This document shows, one piece after another, positions 25,889 through 36,310 of a stretch of 64,000 nt of DNA (position 1 is the stretch's first letter; each line of letters opens with the position of its first letter). The notes beneath the pieces are model-generated. The model saw nothing but the letters and a program-made list of their open reading frames with translations. It was not told the DNA's origin and searched no databases. Origin of the DNA: Helicobacter cinaedi CCUG 18818 = ATCC BAA-847 (GTDB taxonomy: Bacteria; Campylobacterota; Campylobacteria; Campylobacterales; Helicobacteraceae); assembly GCF_000155475.1 (NCBI RefSeq), contig NZ_DS990391.1:114518-178517 (forward strand). The letters are read 5' to 3'. Both the position numbers and the translations under genes were made by a program.

Positions 25889-27043
25889 TTAACGCTCACT
25901 TAGTGGCACAAACACTTTATTCTCCGGTCCTATATATTGCGAACTAGGTCTAATTAACTTATTATTCCCCCTTTGCTCAAAGATATGTGCTAGCCACCCT
26001 GCCGTGCGTGAAAAGATAAAAATCGGCGTGAAATACGGCGTAGGGATTCCCATAAAATGATATGTGCTTGCACTATAAAAATCAAGATTAGGGAAAAGCT
26101 TCTTTTGCTCCCACATTACCTTTTCTATGGCTTCACTTATGGGGTATAGCCCCTTTGTGTCTTTCACATCATCACTCAATCTTTTACTCCACGCCTTAAT
26201 CACCACATTTCGCGGGTCTTTCTCCACATATACGCGATGTCCAAAGCCCATAATCTTATCTTTTCTAGCAAGTTTATCTAAGATTCCCTGCGTTGCCTGC
26301 TCTGGCGTTTTAAACTCCTCTATCAAATCCATCGCCGCTTCATTCGCACCGCCGTGTAGTGGTCCCCTTAACGCCCCAATCGCCCCTGTGATTCCCGCAT
26401 ACACATCAGACATTGTCGCAGTAATCACCCTTGCGGTAAATGTAGAAGCGTTAAACTCGTGTTCTGCATAGAGAATGAGACTAGCGTGCATAGCCTTTAC
26501 CCATAGCTCTTTTGGCTCTTTTTGGTGCAAGGATTCTAGAAAATACCCAGCGATAGAATCTTGGCTAGATTCTGTGCTTATTTCTTTACCGCTTGTGTGA
26601 TAATGATGCCAGAAAGTCAGCACACTTGGGAAAATCCCTAAAAGCCTTGTGCCAATTCTTTGCTGATTTGGAAAAGATGCTTTAAATACATCATATTCTT
26701 CTCTCTCCAAACAACCAAGCGTAGAACAAGCTGTCCGCATAATATCCATAGGGTGTGCATCTTTTGGCAAAAGTTTTAGCACTTCTTTTAGCTCTTTTGG
26801 TAAGCTCCTAGCAGCGATTAGCTCTTTTTTAAAAGATTCTAGCTCTGCCTTATTTGGTAGCTTTTCTTTTAATAGCAAATATGCCACTTCCTCAAACTCA
26901 CAATGCTCGGCTAAATCATAAATATCATATCCTCTGTAATTTAGCCCGTGTCCTGTGCCACAAGTGCAAATCGCGGATTCTCCCGCACTTATCCCTGCTA
27001 GTCCGCCGACTTTTTTTGCTACTTTTTCCGTTGGTGCTGCCAT
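25889..27043 (-). CDS. prpC: 2-methylcitrate synthase
   Basis: This enzyme condenses propionyl-CoA with oxaloacetate to 2-methylcitrate. It is a citrate-synthase-family protein of 384 residues, with ICTCGTGHGLNYRGYDIYDL at the N-terminus. The catalytic blocks are LYAEHEFNASTFTARV (His), LHGGANEAAMDLIEEF near residue 235 and MGFGHRVYVEKDPRN near 270. The short length (under 400) and the absence of the N-terminal domain of type I citrate synthases fit PrpC, and the operon context separates it from the housekeeping enzyme. It lies 34 bases after prpB, with AAGGAGC before the ATG. Confidence 0.93.
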   Translation of the reverse strand: MAAPTEKVAKKVGGLAGISAGESAICTCGTGHGLNYRGYDIYDLAEHCEFEEVAYLLLKEKLPNKAELESFKKELIAARSLPKELKEVLKLLPKDAHPMDIMRTACSTLGCLEREEYDVFKASFPNQQRIGTRLLGIFPSVLTFWHHYHTSGKEISTESSQDSIAGYFLESLHQKEPKELWVKAMHASLILYAEHEFNASTFTARVITATMSDVYAGITGAIGALRGPLHGGANEAAMDLIEEFKTPEQATQGILDKLARKDKIMGFGHRVYVEKDPRNVVIKAWSKRLSDDVKDTKGLYPISEAIEKVMWEQKKLFPNLDFYSASTYHFMGIPTPYFTPIFIFSRTAGWLAHIFEQRGNNKLIRPSSQYIGPENKVFVPLSER

Positions 27044-27077
27044 TGTTGCTCCTTTCTATTAAAGTATCTTTTGTAGA

Positions 27078-27953
27078 TTATTTTTTGCTTTTAAAAAGCG
27101 TATCTAGCTTTTGCTCATACTCGTGGTAGCCAAGCATTTCATAGAGTTCATCTCGTGTTTGCATAGAATCTATGCTATTTTTCTGTGAGCCATTGTTGAT
27201 AATATCTCTAAACACCGCTAAAGCCGCCTTATTCATAGCCCTTGCTGCTGAGAGTGGGTAAAGCACCATAGAGATGCCCACATTTGCTAACTCATCACGC
27301 GTGAAATAAGGCGTTTTGCCAAACTCTGTGATATTTGCAAGAACTGGCACTTTTATCACTTCAGTAAATTGCTTATACTCTTCTAGCGTATGGATTGCTT
27401 CAGCAAAGATCATATCCGCCCCTGCTTCCACATAGGCTAACGCCCTATCAATTGCGGCTTGTTGCCCCTCACTTGCGTGTGCATCAGTCCTTGCCATTAC
27501 CACAAAGCTAGAATCTAGCTTTGCATCCATTGCCGCTTTTATCCTATCACACATCTCTTCTTTGCTGACAAGCTCTTTATTTGGGCGGTGTCCGCAGCGT
27601 TTTTGTGCGACTTGATCTTCTATGTGGCAGCCTGCTGCTCCACTTCGCGTTAAGTCTTTAATCGTCCTAGCGATATTAAACGCCCCACCCCAGCCAGTGT
27701 CCGCATCTACAAGCAAGGGCAAATCACTCACTGCCGTGATTCTACGCACATCAATACACACATCTTCTAATGAGCTAATGCCAAGATCAGGCACCCCTAA
27801 GCTCATCGCCGCTAATGCTCCGCCACTTAGATACAAAGCCTTTGCACCGCTTTTTTGTGCTTGTATAGCAGAGTAGGCGTTAATCACGCCTATGATTTGC
27901 AAAGGATTATTTTCCTTTAATGCTTCTCTAAATTTCTGTCCTGCTGTTTTCAT
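27078..27953 (-). CDS. prpB: 2-methylisocitrate lyase
   Basis: PrpB splits 2-methylisocitrate into pyruvate and succinate, the last step of the cycle. It is a PEP-mutase/isocitrate-lyase superfamily protein of 291 residues. It has [18 protein letters not shown] near the N-terminus, the Mg-site DADTGWGG near residue 87 and the active-site loop KRCGHRPNK near 120, a PrpB-type signature. Further on is [12 protein letters not shown]. Its ATG overlaps the prpE stop (ATGA), so the two are coupled. Confidence 0.95.
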   Translation of the reverse strand: MKTAGQKFREALKENNPLQIIGVINAYSAIQAQKSGAKALYLSGGALAAMSLGVPDLGISSLEDVCIDVRRITAVSDLPLLVDADTGWGGAFNIARTIKDLTRSGAAGCHIEDQVAQKRCGHRPNKELVSKEEMCDRIKAAMDAKLDSSFVVMARTDAHASEGQQAAIDRALAYVEAGADMIFAEAIHTLEEYKQFTEVIKVPVLANITEFGKTPYFTRDELANVGISMVLYPLSAARAMNKAALAVFRDIINNGSQKNSIDSMQTRDELYEMLGYHEYEQKLDTLFKSKK

Positions 27954-29863
27954 TTTGCCTCCTTTATGGTTTTAGATTTTGGGTAGCCAAGATTTGCCAA
28001 TGCTTTCTCAATCTCTGGTAGCACACTAGAATCTTCAATCGTGCTAGGCATTTTCCATTCATTACCATCGGCAATATCACGCATTGTGCCGCGCAGGATT
28101 TTACCACTTCTAGTTTTTGGCAGTCGTGCTACCACTGCTACAATATGCAGTGAAGCCACCGCACCAATCTCTTCTCGCACAAGCTGCACAATGCCTTCGC
28201 ACAAGCTTTGCGTATCTCTCTCTAGCCCATCTTTTAGCACGACAAAGGCAAGTGGAATTTCGCCCTTTAGCTCATCATTTACACCAATTACCGCACATTC
28301 TGCAATATCTGGGTGCTTAGCAATCGCTTCTTCCATACCACCAGTTGATAGCCTATGTCCTGCGACATTGATAACCCCATCCATTCGCCCCATTACAAAC
28401 ACATAGCCATCTTTATCGATATAGCCGCTATCGCCGGTGAGATAATAGCCCGGATAGTGATTAAGATATGAGTTTTTATACCTTGTATCATCGCCCCAGA
28501 TTCCCATTAGACACGCAGGGGGCAAAGGAAGCTTAATCACAAGATTCCCTAGCTTTCCAGCTTTGCATTCCTTGCCCTCTTCATCTAGCACTTTTAAGTT
28601 AAAGCCGGGCATTGGCTTTGTAGGAGAGCCGGGTTTTACAGGCATTTGCTCTAATCCTAGCGGATTTGCCGCGATTGCCCAGCCGGTTTCTGTCTGCCAC
28701 CAGTGATCTATTACAGGCTTTTGCGTCAGCTTTTCAATCCATTTTAGCGTATCGCTATCGCACCGCTCCCCAGCGACAAATACTGCTCTAAGTGAGCTAA
28801 TATCATATTTCTTCAGCCATTCGCCTTTAGAATCTTCTTTTTTAATCGCTCTAAATGCCGTTGGTGCGGAGAACAAAATATTGACTTTATATTCTTGCAC
28901 CACTCGCCAGAATGCTCCCGGATTTGGCGTTTTAACCGGTTTCCCTTCATATACAATAGTCGTGCAGCCATTCATCAAAGTGCCATAGACAATATAGCTA
29001 TGCCCCACAACCCAGCCTACATCACTTGCCGCCCAAAAGACATCACCGGGCTTTGCGTTGTAGATATTATCCATAGACCACTTCATCGCCACAGAATGCC
29101 CACCATTACTGCGGATAACACCCTTTGGCTTACCAGTTGTCCCAGAAGTATAAAGCACATAAAGCGGATCAGTCGCATCAACAGGCACACACTCAACAGA
29201 TTCTGTTTTCTCTTCTTCACTCTCCCAATCCACATCACGCCAAGGTAGCATATTAGCCCTTTCTTGTGGGCGTTGCCAAACAAGGCAGGTGGTGGGCTTA
29301 TGGCTAGAGCTTTTTATGGCTTCATCTAAGATGGGCTTATATTTCACCACACGCGAAATCTCTATCCCACAAGAAGCACTCATAATAACGCGTGGCTTTG
29401 CATCTTCAATCCTAGCGGCTAACTCGTGTGCGGCAAATCCACCAAAAACAACGCTATGAATAGCACCAATCCTAGCACAAGCAAGCATTGCAATCACTGC
29501 TTCTGGAATCATAGGCATATAGATAAGCACTCTATCGCCTTTTACCACGCCTTTATTGACTAAGATTCCAGCGGTTTTTGCCACTCTTTTGCGTAATTCT
29601 TTATAGGTGTAAGACTTTTTTGTATCTGTTACAGGCGAGTCATAATGCAATGCCACTTGATCGCCCCTACCATTTTCTATATGCAGATCAAGGGCGTTGT
29701 AGCAGGTATTCATACAGCCACCGACAAACCAGCGATAATGATCATTTACAACATCAAGCACCTTATCCCATTCGTGATACCAATGCACTTTTTTAGCAGC
29801 TTCTGCCCAAAAGGCTTCTGGATTCTCAATGGATTGTTTATACACTTCTTGATATGTGGGCAT
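27950..29863 (-). CDS. prpE: Propionyl-CoA synthetase
   Basis: This enzyme activates propionate to propionyl-CoA through an acyl-adenylate. It belongs to the acyl-CoA synthetase family and has 637 residues. The N-terminal block is [20 protein letters not shown]. The AMP-binding loop [14 protein letters not shown] is near residue 240, [10 protein letters not shown] near 390 and [15 protein letters not shown] near 480. The C-terminal lysine [15 protein letters not shown] near 600 is the site controlled by acetylation in this family. It is the first gene of the prp operon; the promoter region holds repeated TGAACA motifs shared with the divergent HTH gene. Confidence 0.9.
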   Translation of the reverse strand: MPTYQEVYKQSIENPEAFWAEAAKKVHWYHEWDKVLDVVNDHYRWFVGGCMNTCYNALDLHIENGRGDQVALHYDSPVTDTKKSYTYKELRKRVAKTAGILVNKGVVKGDRVLIYMPMIPEAVIAMLACARIGAIHSVVFGGFAAHELAARIEDAKPRVIMSASCGIEISRVVKYKPILDEAIKSSSHKPTTCLVWQRPQERANMLPWRDVDWESEEEKTESVECVPVDATDPLYVLYTSGTTGKPKGVIRSNGGHSVAMKWSMDNIYNAKPGDVFWAASDVGWVVGHSYIVYGTLMNGCTTIVYEGKPVKTPNPGAFWRVVQEYKVNILFSAPTAFRAIKKEDSKGEWLKKYDISSLRAVFVAGERCDSDTLKWIEKLTQKPVIDHWWQTETGWAIAANPLGLEQMPVKPGSPTKPMPGFNLKVLDEEGKECKAGKLGNLVIKLPLPPACLMGIWGDDTRYKNSYLNHYPGYYLTGDSGYIDKDGYVFVMGRMDGVINVAGHRLSTGGMEEAIAKHPDIAECAVIGVNDELKGEIPLAFVVLKDGLERDTQSLCEGIVQLVREEIGAVASLHIVAVVARLPKTRSGKILRGTMRDIADGNEWKMPSTIEDSSVLPEIEKALANLGYPKSKTIKEAK

Positions 29864-29937
29864 CTCTACCTCCTTTGAAAAATTGCTTTGAAAAATTGGC
29901 TAGGGGTTTATTCTAGCTTGAAAGGATTGATTTGCTA

Positions 29938-30010
29938 TGAACAATTTTTGATTTTTTAATGCAAGTTTTGAACATAAATGCTATAATTGAACAAAAATTG
30001 TGCAATTATA
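29938..30010. promoter_or_regulatory. Divergent promoter/operator region between prpE and its probable regulator
   Basis: TGAACA occurs three times in one orientation (29938, 29969, 29988). TATAATTG (29982-29989) is mirrored by CAATTATA (30003-30010), so each strand carries a TATAAT, one facing each gene. The + strand copy has TG-C before it, an extended -10. The motif set would let one regulator act on both promoters. Inferred from pattern only. Confidence 0.5.
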
Positions 30011-30050
30011 TTGAGAATCTCTATTGTAAAAAAGAATGTAAAGGATTATT

Positions 30051-31010
30051 GTGGCATTTGGAGCATTGGAAAAACTCATCATCATTTATCAAAAATCAGG
30101 CTTAAGCGTGTCAAAATTCGCCAAAATCATCGGCAAAGATAGACGCACACTCACTTCGTGGATTGACAAAAGTGTTACAAAAACGCCACAAGCTGAAGTC
30201 TTTGAATCTATCAATACATTTTTCCGCTACCCTAGCAGAATCTGGGATACAGATTGTGAAAAAGATGAGTTTTTCTCCCTGCTAAAAGCCCTGCCACAAA
30301 GTGAAATAAAAATCATAGACAAAGGCTATGAGGGAGGATTAGAATATATTTTAGAAAAGGAATCTAAAAGGCGTTTTGTGATTCACCCTAGATTCCCTTC
30401 CCCTGCTTACCGCGATAAAATTGTTACTTTTCCCTACAAGTTTGGCAACTCTATCCACGCACAAGCTTTACGCACAAAACGCTATGAGCTAATGCTAGAA
30501 CACGGCTTTGAAAGTGTGGAGTGGTATAGCATAGAATCTTTGCTCCGCTTTGCTTTTTCCCCCATTGGCAATTTCTACACAAAAGCCCAACGCATAGCGG
30601 TTTTAGAACTGATGCTAGAAAGCTTAGAGGATAACTACAACAAAAGCTTATATCTTTTTGATTCATATAGCACTAAAATCTTTGGTGTTGATAGCACATA
30701 TATTTCGCTTCAGCCACAAGAGAATTTGATGTTTGTAAAAATGCCAATAGATTCTATGATTTTAGAAATCACAAACAAACAACTCGTGCATAGAATCCAC
30801 AAGCACTTCACCTCACCTAGCCACGCCCCAAAGCATATCCCAAAAGACTATGCCCCACAGATTCTAAAACTCTGCCTTGAGTGCATAGAAGAGCAGAAAG
30901 ATATGTTACATTTTTGCACGATGATAGCAGACAAAACCCCTTATAGCCCACTTTTTATGAGTGCAATCTCCAAAGATTTACACCATCATTTTGACAAAAC
31001 TACATTTTAA
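30051..31010 (+). CDS. HTH-domain protein, probable regulator of the propionate (prp) operon
   Basis: The protein has 319 residues. Residues about 15-45 (SGLSVSKFAKIIGKDRRTLTSW) form a helix-turn-helix. The remaining 250 residues form a domain I do not recognise, with YPSRIWD and a C-terminal region rich in Cys, His and Met (CLECIEEQKDMLHFCTMIAD). It starts with GTG, preceded by AAGGAT. It is divergent from prpE with a short shared intergenic region, the usual layout for a pathway regulator. It is not a PrpR (sigma-54 activator) type protein, so the inference rests on position. Confidence 0.55.
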   Translation: MAFGALEKLIIIYQKSGLSVSKFAKIIGKDRRTLTSWIDKSVTKTPQAEVFESINTFFRYPSRIWDTDCEKDEFFSLLKALPQSEIKIIDKGYEGGLEYILEKESKRRFVIHPRFPSPAYRDKIVTFPYKFGNSIHAQALRTKRYELMLEHGFESVEWYSIESLLRFAFSPIGNFYTKAQRIAVLELMLESLEDNYNKSLYLFDSYSTKIFGVDSTYISLQPQENLMFVKMPIDSMILEITNKQLVHRIHKHFTSPSHAPKHIPKDYAPQILKLCLECIEEQKDMLHFCTMIADKTPYSPLFMSAISKDLHHHFDKTTF

Positions 31011-31064
31011 TTACTTTATTTGAGTTAGAATACTTTTACATTTATTATACACAAAGAATTTAAT

Positions 31065-31775
31065 ATGCTAACACTACGCAAAGCAAATGAAAGAGGGCAT
31101 TTTAATCACGGCTGGCTTGATACTTATCATAGCTTTTCGTTTGCAGGATATTATGATGAAAGGTTTATGGGTTTTAGCGCATTGCGTGTGATTAATGAAG
31201 ACAGGGTAGAGCCGAGCAAGGGCTTTGGGACACATTCGCACAAGGATATGGAGATTCTCACCTATGTGCTAAGTGGGACAATCGCGCATAAAGATAGTAT
31301 GGGGAATGAAGAGCGTGTGCCAAGTGGGGAGTTTCAAATAATGAGTGTAGGCAGTGGTATCACGCATTCAGAGTTTAATCTTTTAGACGAGCCGCTGCAT
31401 TTTTATCAAATTTGGATTCAGCCAAATGAGTTAGGTATTACCCCACGATATGAGCAAAAAGCATTTGACACAAGCAAGGGCAAAAGGCTTATTTTGTCCC
31501 CAAACGCCGAGCAAGATTCTCTAAAAGTGTATCAAGATATGCGGTTATGGCTGTATAGGGATATTGCGAGTGAGACTTTTAGCTTTGATTCTAGCAAAGA
31601 AAATAGTAGGAGGGCTTATATCCAAGTGGTGCGTGGCAAACTAGAAATAGAATCTAGCCAAACCAAGCCCTTTATCATAAAAACAAGCGATGGTGTGATG
31701 TGCTGTGTAGAATCAAGCTTTACTCTCAAAGGCTTAGATTCTAGTAATGAAGTGTTGATTTTTGATCTGCCTTAA
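31065..31775 (+). CDS. Pirin-family bicupin protein
   Basis: The protein has 236 residues. The N-terminal cupin carries the metal ligands in GFGTHSHKDMEILTYVLSG (two His) and in SGITHSEFN (a His plus nearby Glu). The C-terminal part is the second, metal-free cupin. Pirins have been linked to quercetin oxidation and to transcription or redox functions; the role here is unknown. It sits 54 bases after the HTH gene and ends 12 bases from the converging efflux-pump gene. Confidence 0.85.
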   Translation: MLTLRKANERGHFNHGWLDTYHSFSFAGYYDERFMGFSALRVINEDRVEPSKGFGTHSHKDMEILTYVLSGTIAHKDSMGNEERVPSGEFQIMSVGSGITHSEFNLLDEPLHFYQIWIQPNELGITPRYEQKAFDTSKGKRLILSPNAEQDSLKVYQDMRLWLYRDIASETFSFDSSKENSRRAYIQVVRGKLEIESSQTKPFIIKTSDGVMCCVESSFTLKGLDSSNEVLIFDLP

Positions 31776-31787
31776 TATAAATTACTT

Positions 31788-34700
31788 TTATGATGAGCGT
31801 CTCTGCCTTAGCCATTCGTTGAATCTTGCCACATAGCTCCAAAAGAGTGGAATAAAAAAGATGGCGATAAATGTCGCTGCTAACATTCCACCAATCACGC
31901 CTGTGCCAATAGCGTGTCGGCTCGCACTTCCCGCCCCACTAGATAAAGCCAAAGGCAACACACCAATACTAAAGGCAAGTGAAGTCATAATAATCGGGCG
32001 GAATCGCAGTTTTGCCGCACCAATGGCAGATTCTAGAATCCCTTTGCCCTCTTTCTCGTGCAAATGCTGTGCAAACTCCACAATTAAAATCGCATTTTTA
32101 GCCGATAGGGCGATAAGCATAACAAGCCCAATTTGAAAATATATATCATTACTTAGCCCCCTTAGCATAGTTGCCAAACACGCACCAAATACTGCAAAAG
32201 GCACAGCGGTAAGCACAGATAAAGGCATAAGCCATCGCTCATACTGTGCACACAAAATCAAAAAGACAAAAATAAGTCCAAAAATAAATGCCAATTTCCC
32301 CGTGCCACTTGCATTTTTCTCTTGATAGCTTGTCCCAGAATAAGCTATTGTGTAGCCATCCGGCAGAATTTCCTTTGCTACCCCTTCAATCACTCGCAGT
32401 GCATCACCACTTGAATAGCCCTTTGTCTCATTCGCATTACCGATGACTTTCGCACTTGTGAAAAGATTAAACCTATCCACAATATCCGCTCCAATGACAC
32501 GCTCAAAGCTCACAAGTGTGCTTATGGGGATTAAATCGCCATTGCTAGATTTCACAAAAATACGGCTCAAATCCTCTGGAGATTCTCTAAACTCACTTTG
32601 GGCTTGGATATTGACTTGATAGGTTTTCCCATAGAGATTAAAATCATTGACATAATGCTGTCCAAAGGTGCTTTGCATTGTGGTGAAGACATCATCAACA
32701 TTCACATTCATCGCTTTTGCTCTCTCTCTATCAAGATTCAAATGATACTGCGGAATATTCGCACTAAAAAGACTTCTTACACCCAAAAGCTCCTCGCGTT
32801 TATTTGCCTCTGTCACAAGGAGATTAGCATATTTTTCCAAATCCTTAATGCTCCCGCCACTTCTATCTTGAATATACAGCTCAAAGCCCCCAACGGTTGA
32901 TAAGCCCATAATCGCCGGTGGTGTTGTTACAAGACTAAAGGCATCAAGGTTAGCATTAAATGCACCCATCATTTTTTGTGCAATAGCAAATGCACTCTCT
33001 TTTCTCTCACTCCAATCTTTTAGCGTTACAAAAATCACCGCCCCACTTGATCGTGCCGCACTTGCTAACATATCAAATCCAGCAATCAAAAAGCCTGAAT
33101 CCACACTTTCTTCTTGCCCTAAAATCGCCAAGCCCTTTTTGCCCTCTGTAATCGTGCGTGAAAGTGAAGCCGCTGGAGACAGCTGAATAAAGCTCATCAT
33201 ACTGCCCTTATCTTCACTTGGCACAAGCCCAGTAGGCAGTTTAGAAAACAGCTCCCAAGTTGTTATAAGAATAGCTACAAATAACGCTACAAGCAAGATT
33301 CCACGCCGCAACGCCTTGCCTATTTGCTCACCAAATTTATGTGTCAGCCAATCAAAAAAGTCATTAAATCGTCTCACAAGATAAAAAGGCTTAGGCTCTT
33401 TTGCTTTCAAAATAGACACACATAAAGCAGGGGTTAAGCTCAATGCCACAAAGCCAGAAATCACCACAGAAATAACAATAGTTATGGCAAACTGCTTATA
33501 AATTGCTCCGCTAAATCCACCAATAAATGCCACAGGAATAAAAACAGAGCAAAGCACTAACACAATGGCAACAACCGGACCTTGAATCTCGCCCATTGCT
33601 TTTAATGTGGCTTCTTTGACGGAGTATTTTTCTCCAAGCTCATTTGTTTCCGTATGCAGGATTCTCTCCACATTTTCAATCACAATAATCGCATCATCAA
33701 CAACAATCCCAATCGCAAGGATAAGCCCAAAGAGCGTTAAAAGATTAATTGAAAATCCTAGCACATACATACCCGCAAATGTACCGATGATTGACACAGG
33801 AATGGCGATTACAGGAATGATAGTCGCACGGAAATTTTGCAAGAAAAAATACATTATGATGATAACAAGCACAATGGCTTCAATAAAAGTCTTAATCACT
33901 TCATTAATGGAGATTTTCACAAAGCTTGTTGTGTTATAGACATTTTTATAATGCAGTCCATTCGGGAAGCTTAAAGATAGCTCTTGCATTTTTTTCTCTA
34001 CCGCACTAGCCACATCAAGGGCGTTTGCTCCCGGTTGCAAGGCGATACCAAAGGCTGAAGCGTGTTTGCCATCAAGCAATGGGCTAACACTATAATCCTT
34101 TGCTCCAAGCTCAACTTTAGCCACATCTTTAAGACGCAACGCCGAGCCATCAGCATTTGAGCGAATAATAATATTACCAAACTCTTCAGCACTCACAAAC
34201 CGCCCCTGTGTCGTAACCGAGTAAGTAAAAGCAATATCACTTCTCATAGGCTCTTTACCAAATGAACCAACAGCAAACTGCGAGTTTTGCTCTGAAACGA
34301 CTTTAGCTACTTCGGAAGGGGTAAGATTATTTTGTGAAAGCTTATCAATATCAAGCCAGATTCTCATAGAATAATCTTGAGAGCCAAAGGGCGTTACATC
34401 GCCCACACCCGGGACGCGTTTAAGCTCATTAATGACATTTAAGATTCCATAGTTTGCTACAAAAGTGCTGCTGTGTGCGGGATTATCCGAATACATTGCA
34501 TACACCGCTAAAAGTGTAGAAGATCTTTTACGCGTGGTGATTCCCACTCTTTGCACCTCTGCGGGAAGTTGGGCTAGGGCGGATTGGACGCGATTAGTTA
34601 CATTGACTAGTGCCATATCCGCATTGGCATCATTACTGAAAAATACATTGAGATTCATTACCCCGCTTGAAGTTGAAGAAGACTTCATATACAGCATTCC

Positions 34701-34919
34701 CTCAACACCATTGATGCTATCTTCAATAATACTTGCCACCGTGTTTGCCATAACTTCCGCACTCGCCCCACTATAAGTCGCACTTACAACAATCTCATTA
34801 GGCACAACTTGCGGATACTCTTCAACTGGTAAAATCGTTATACAAATCGCCCCAACAAGCGTAATTACAATAGACAGCACCATAGCAAAAATGGGGCGGT
34901 TGATACAAAATTTTGACAT
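31788..34919 (-). CDS. RND-type multidrug efflux pump, inner-membrane transporter (AcrB/CmeB-like)
   Basis: The protein has 1043 residues, normal for HAE1-family pumps. It begins KFCINRPIFAMVLSIVITLV. The first periplasmic porter and docking domains follow TM1. The proton-relay pair is in VVDDAIIVIENVERI (two adjacent Asp) in TM4. Duplicated second-half signatures include FAVFGACLATMLRG and MLIALSAKNAILIVEFA. Proton-driven export of drugs, bile salts and similar compounds is the family role. It lies downstream of the adaptor gene (9-base gap) on the same strand; no outer-membrane channel gene follows. Confidence 0.92.
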   Translation of the reverse strand: MSKFCINRPIFAMVLSIVITLVGAICITILPVEEYPQVVPNEIVVSATYSGASAEVMANTVASIIEDSINGVEGMLYMKSSSTSSGVMNLNVFFSNDANADMALVNVTNRVQSALAQLPAEVQRVGITTRKRSSTLLAVYAMYSDNPAHSSTFVANYGILNVINELKRVPGVGDVTPFGSQDYSMRIWLDIDKLSQNNLTPSEVAKVVSEQNSQFAVGSFGKEPMRSDIAFTYSVTTQGRFVSAEEFGNIIIRSNADGSALRLKDVAKVELGAKDYSVSPLLDGKHASAFGIALQPGANALDVASAVEKKMQELSLSFPNGLHYKNVYNTTSFVKISINEVIKTFIEAIVLVIIIMYFFLQNFRATIIPVIAIPVSIIGTFAGMYVLGFSINLLTLFGLILAIGIVVDDAIIVIENVERILHTETNELGEKYSVKEATLKAMGEIQGPVVAIVLVLCSVFIPVAFIGGFSGAIYKQFAITIVISVVISGFVALSLTPALCVSILKAKEPKPFYLVRRFNDFFDWLTHKFGEQIGKALRRGILLVALFVAILITTWELFSKLPTGLVPSEDKGSMMSFIQLSPAASLSRTITEGKKGLAILGQEESVDSGFLIAGFDMLASAARSSGAVIFVTLKDWSERKESAFAIAQKMMGAFNANLDAFSLVTTPPAIMGLSTVGGFELYIQDRSGGSIKDLEKYANLLVTEANKREELLGVRSLFSANIPQYHLNLDRERAKAMNVNVDDVFTTMQSTFGQHYVNDFNLYGKTYQVNIQAQSEFRESPEDLSRIFVKSSNGDLIPISTLVSFERVIGADIVDRFNLFTSAKVIGNANETKGYSSGDALRVIEGVAKEILPDGYTIAYSGTSYQEKNASGTGKLAFIFGLIFVFLILCAQYERWLMPLSVLTAVPFAVFGACLATMLRGLSNDIYFQIGLVMLIALSAKNAILIVEFAQHLHEKEGKGILESAIGAAKLRFRPIIMTSLAFSIGVLPLALSSGAGSASRHAIGTGVIGGMLAATFIAIFFIPLFWSYVARFNEWLRQRRSS

Positions 34920-34928
34920 AAGCTGCTC

Positions 34929-36092
34929 CTATTTTTTTGAATCTTGGGGCTTTGTCTCTTGTGGTTTCACATCTTGTGCTTTGGAATCCTGTGGTTTCGA
35001 ATCTAGCTGTTGCAATGGCATAGATTCACGAATTTTTGAAAGTTGATTCAGCACGAGTATATCGCCATCTTGCAAACCGCCTGTGATAAGCACTTGATTA
35101 TTGCGGAGATTCTGCCCTAGACTTACGCGTGAGATGTGAGCCTTGCCATCTTTTAGCGTATAGACATAGCTGCCTTGATTATCTTGCAAAAGGGCAGTTT
35201 GGGGGATTGTAATAGCATTTTGTGCTTCAAAGCCCTTTAGTCGCACACGCACAAATTCATTAGGCAAAAGCTTTTGCTCATCATTATCCACAATCGCCCT
35301 TGCTTTAATTGTCGCCGTTTGTGAATCTAGCACAGAATCCACAAAATCAAGTTTGCCTTGCTTTTCATACACTTTGCCATTACCAAGCACATATTCCACT
35401 TGTATGCGGTTATTTTCAAGCCCACGCATAAAGTAATAATCCGTATTTGGGATAGAAAACTCCGCATAGATAGGGCTAAGCTGCGTGATTGTCGTTAGGA
35501 CATCTTGTCCGCTACTGCCTACGAGATTCCCCACATCATAGCTTCGCATACCCGTCTTACCACTAATCCCAGCTACCACATCTGTATAGCCTAGATCAAT
35601 ACTCACATCATCAAGCGTCGCCTTGGCATTTGCTAGATTTGCTTGAGCAGATAGGTAGTTTGAACGCGAAGTGTCATATTGATCAATGGTATAAACGCCT
35701 TGCTTATAGAGCTTCTCAACGCGTTGCCAATCGCGATTAGCTTTGATGAAGTTCGCTTCTGCGGATTGATATTGAGCTTTGGCTTGATTGACTTTTGTAA
35801 GATAACGCGTTGGATCTATTTTAAAAAGTAACTGCCCCTCTTTGACAATATCACCCTCATTAAAATTCTTTGATAACAGCACACCTTGCACCCTTGCATA
35901 CACCTTAACACTTTGGATACTTTTTAATCTCGCGGCATATTCAAAGTTTAAAGCCACATTTTGATGAGCGATTTTTTGTGTCTCTACTTTAAGCACGGGG
36001 GCTTGGGCTTTATTTTTTTCAGAATCAAAACAACCCACAAATAGCATACCCGCACATAAAAAAGCTACACATATTTTTAAAATATACCGCAT
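34929..36092 (-). CDS. RND efflux periplasmic adaptor (membrane fusion) lipoprotein
   Basis: The protein has 387 residues and a lipoprotein signal peptide ending LFVGC, so it is anchored by lipid. It has the HlyD-like order: lipoyl-type half KSIQSVKVYARVQGVLLSKN, coiled-coil hairpin near residues 95-160 (QAKAQYQSAEANFIKANRDW), second lipoyl half, then a beta-barrel and membrane-proximal domain. The last 30 residues repeat QDSKPQ-like units (DSKAQDVKPQETKPQDSKK), a charged low-complexity tail. The ATG at 36092 has AAGGAG nine bases before it, better than the in-frame 36122 start. Confidence 0.92.
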   Translation of the reverse strand: MRYILKICVAFLCAGMLFVGCFDSEKNKAQAPVLKVETQKIAHQNVALNFEYAARLKSIQSVKVYARVQGVLLSKNFNEGDIVKEGQLLFKIDPTRYLTKVNQAKAQYQSAEANFIKANRDWQRVEKLYKQGVYTIDQYDTSRSNYLSAQANLANAKATLDDVSIDLGYTDVVAGISGKTGMRSYDVGNLVGSSGQDVLTTITQLSPIYAEFSIPNTDYYFMRGLENNRIQVEYVLGNGKVYEKQGKLDFVDSVLDSQTATIKARAIVDNDEQKLLPNEFVRVRLKGFEAQNAITIPQTALLQDNQGSYVYTLKDGKAHISRVSLGQNLRNNQVLITGGLQDGDILVLNQLSKIRESMPLQQLDSKPQDSKAQDVKPQETKPQDSKK

Positions 36093-36185
36093 ATTATCAC
36101 TCCTTGCATTTCTTAAAAACATAACTAAGCAATTTCAAATCCCTGTATTTTCACACCAAAAAGTCATCTATTACCTAATCAAAAA

Positions 36186-36203
36186 TAGTTGCATATACAA
36201 CTA
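36186..36203. promoter_or_regulatory. Palindrome upstream of the efflux operon
   Basis: TAGTTG and CAACTA flank the six bases CATATA, 94 bases or more upstream of the adaptor start. The size and symmetry suit a dimeric repressor such as a TetR-family protein. No such regulator gene lies in this window. Confidence 0.4.
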
Positions 36204-36278
36204 ATAATCTCGTGTATCGTATAAAAACTCTGTGAAATAAATGTGAAAGCCCACTCAAAAATTAATGCAGTGTTAGAT

Positions 36279-36303
36279 TCTATCCCCACAGCTTAGGGAT
36301 AGA
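36279..36303 (-). terminator. Hairpin after luxS
   Basis: TCTATCCC pairs with GGGATAGA around a nine-base loop, 8 bases past the luxS stop on the minus strand. There is no T run after it, so termination strength is uncertain. Confidence 0.45.
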
Positions 36304-36310
36304 TTTAAAA

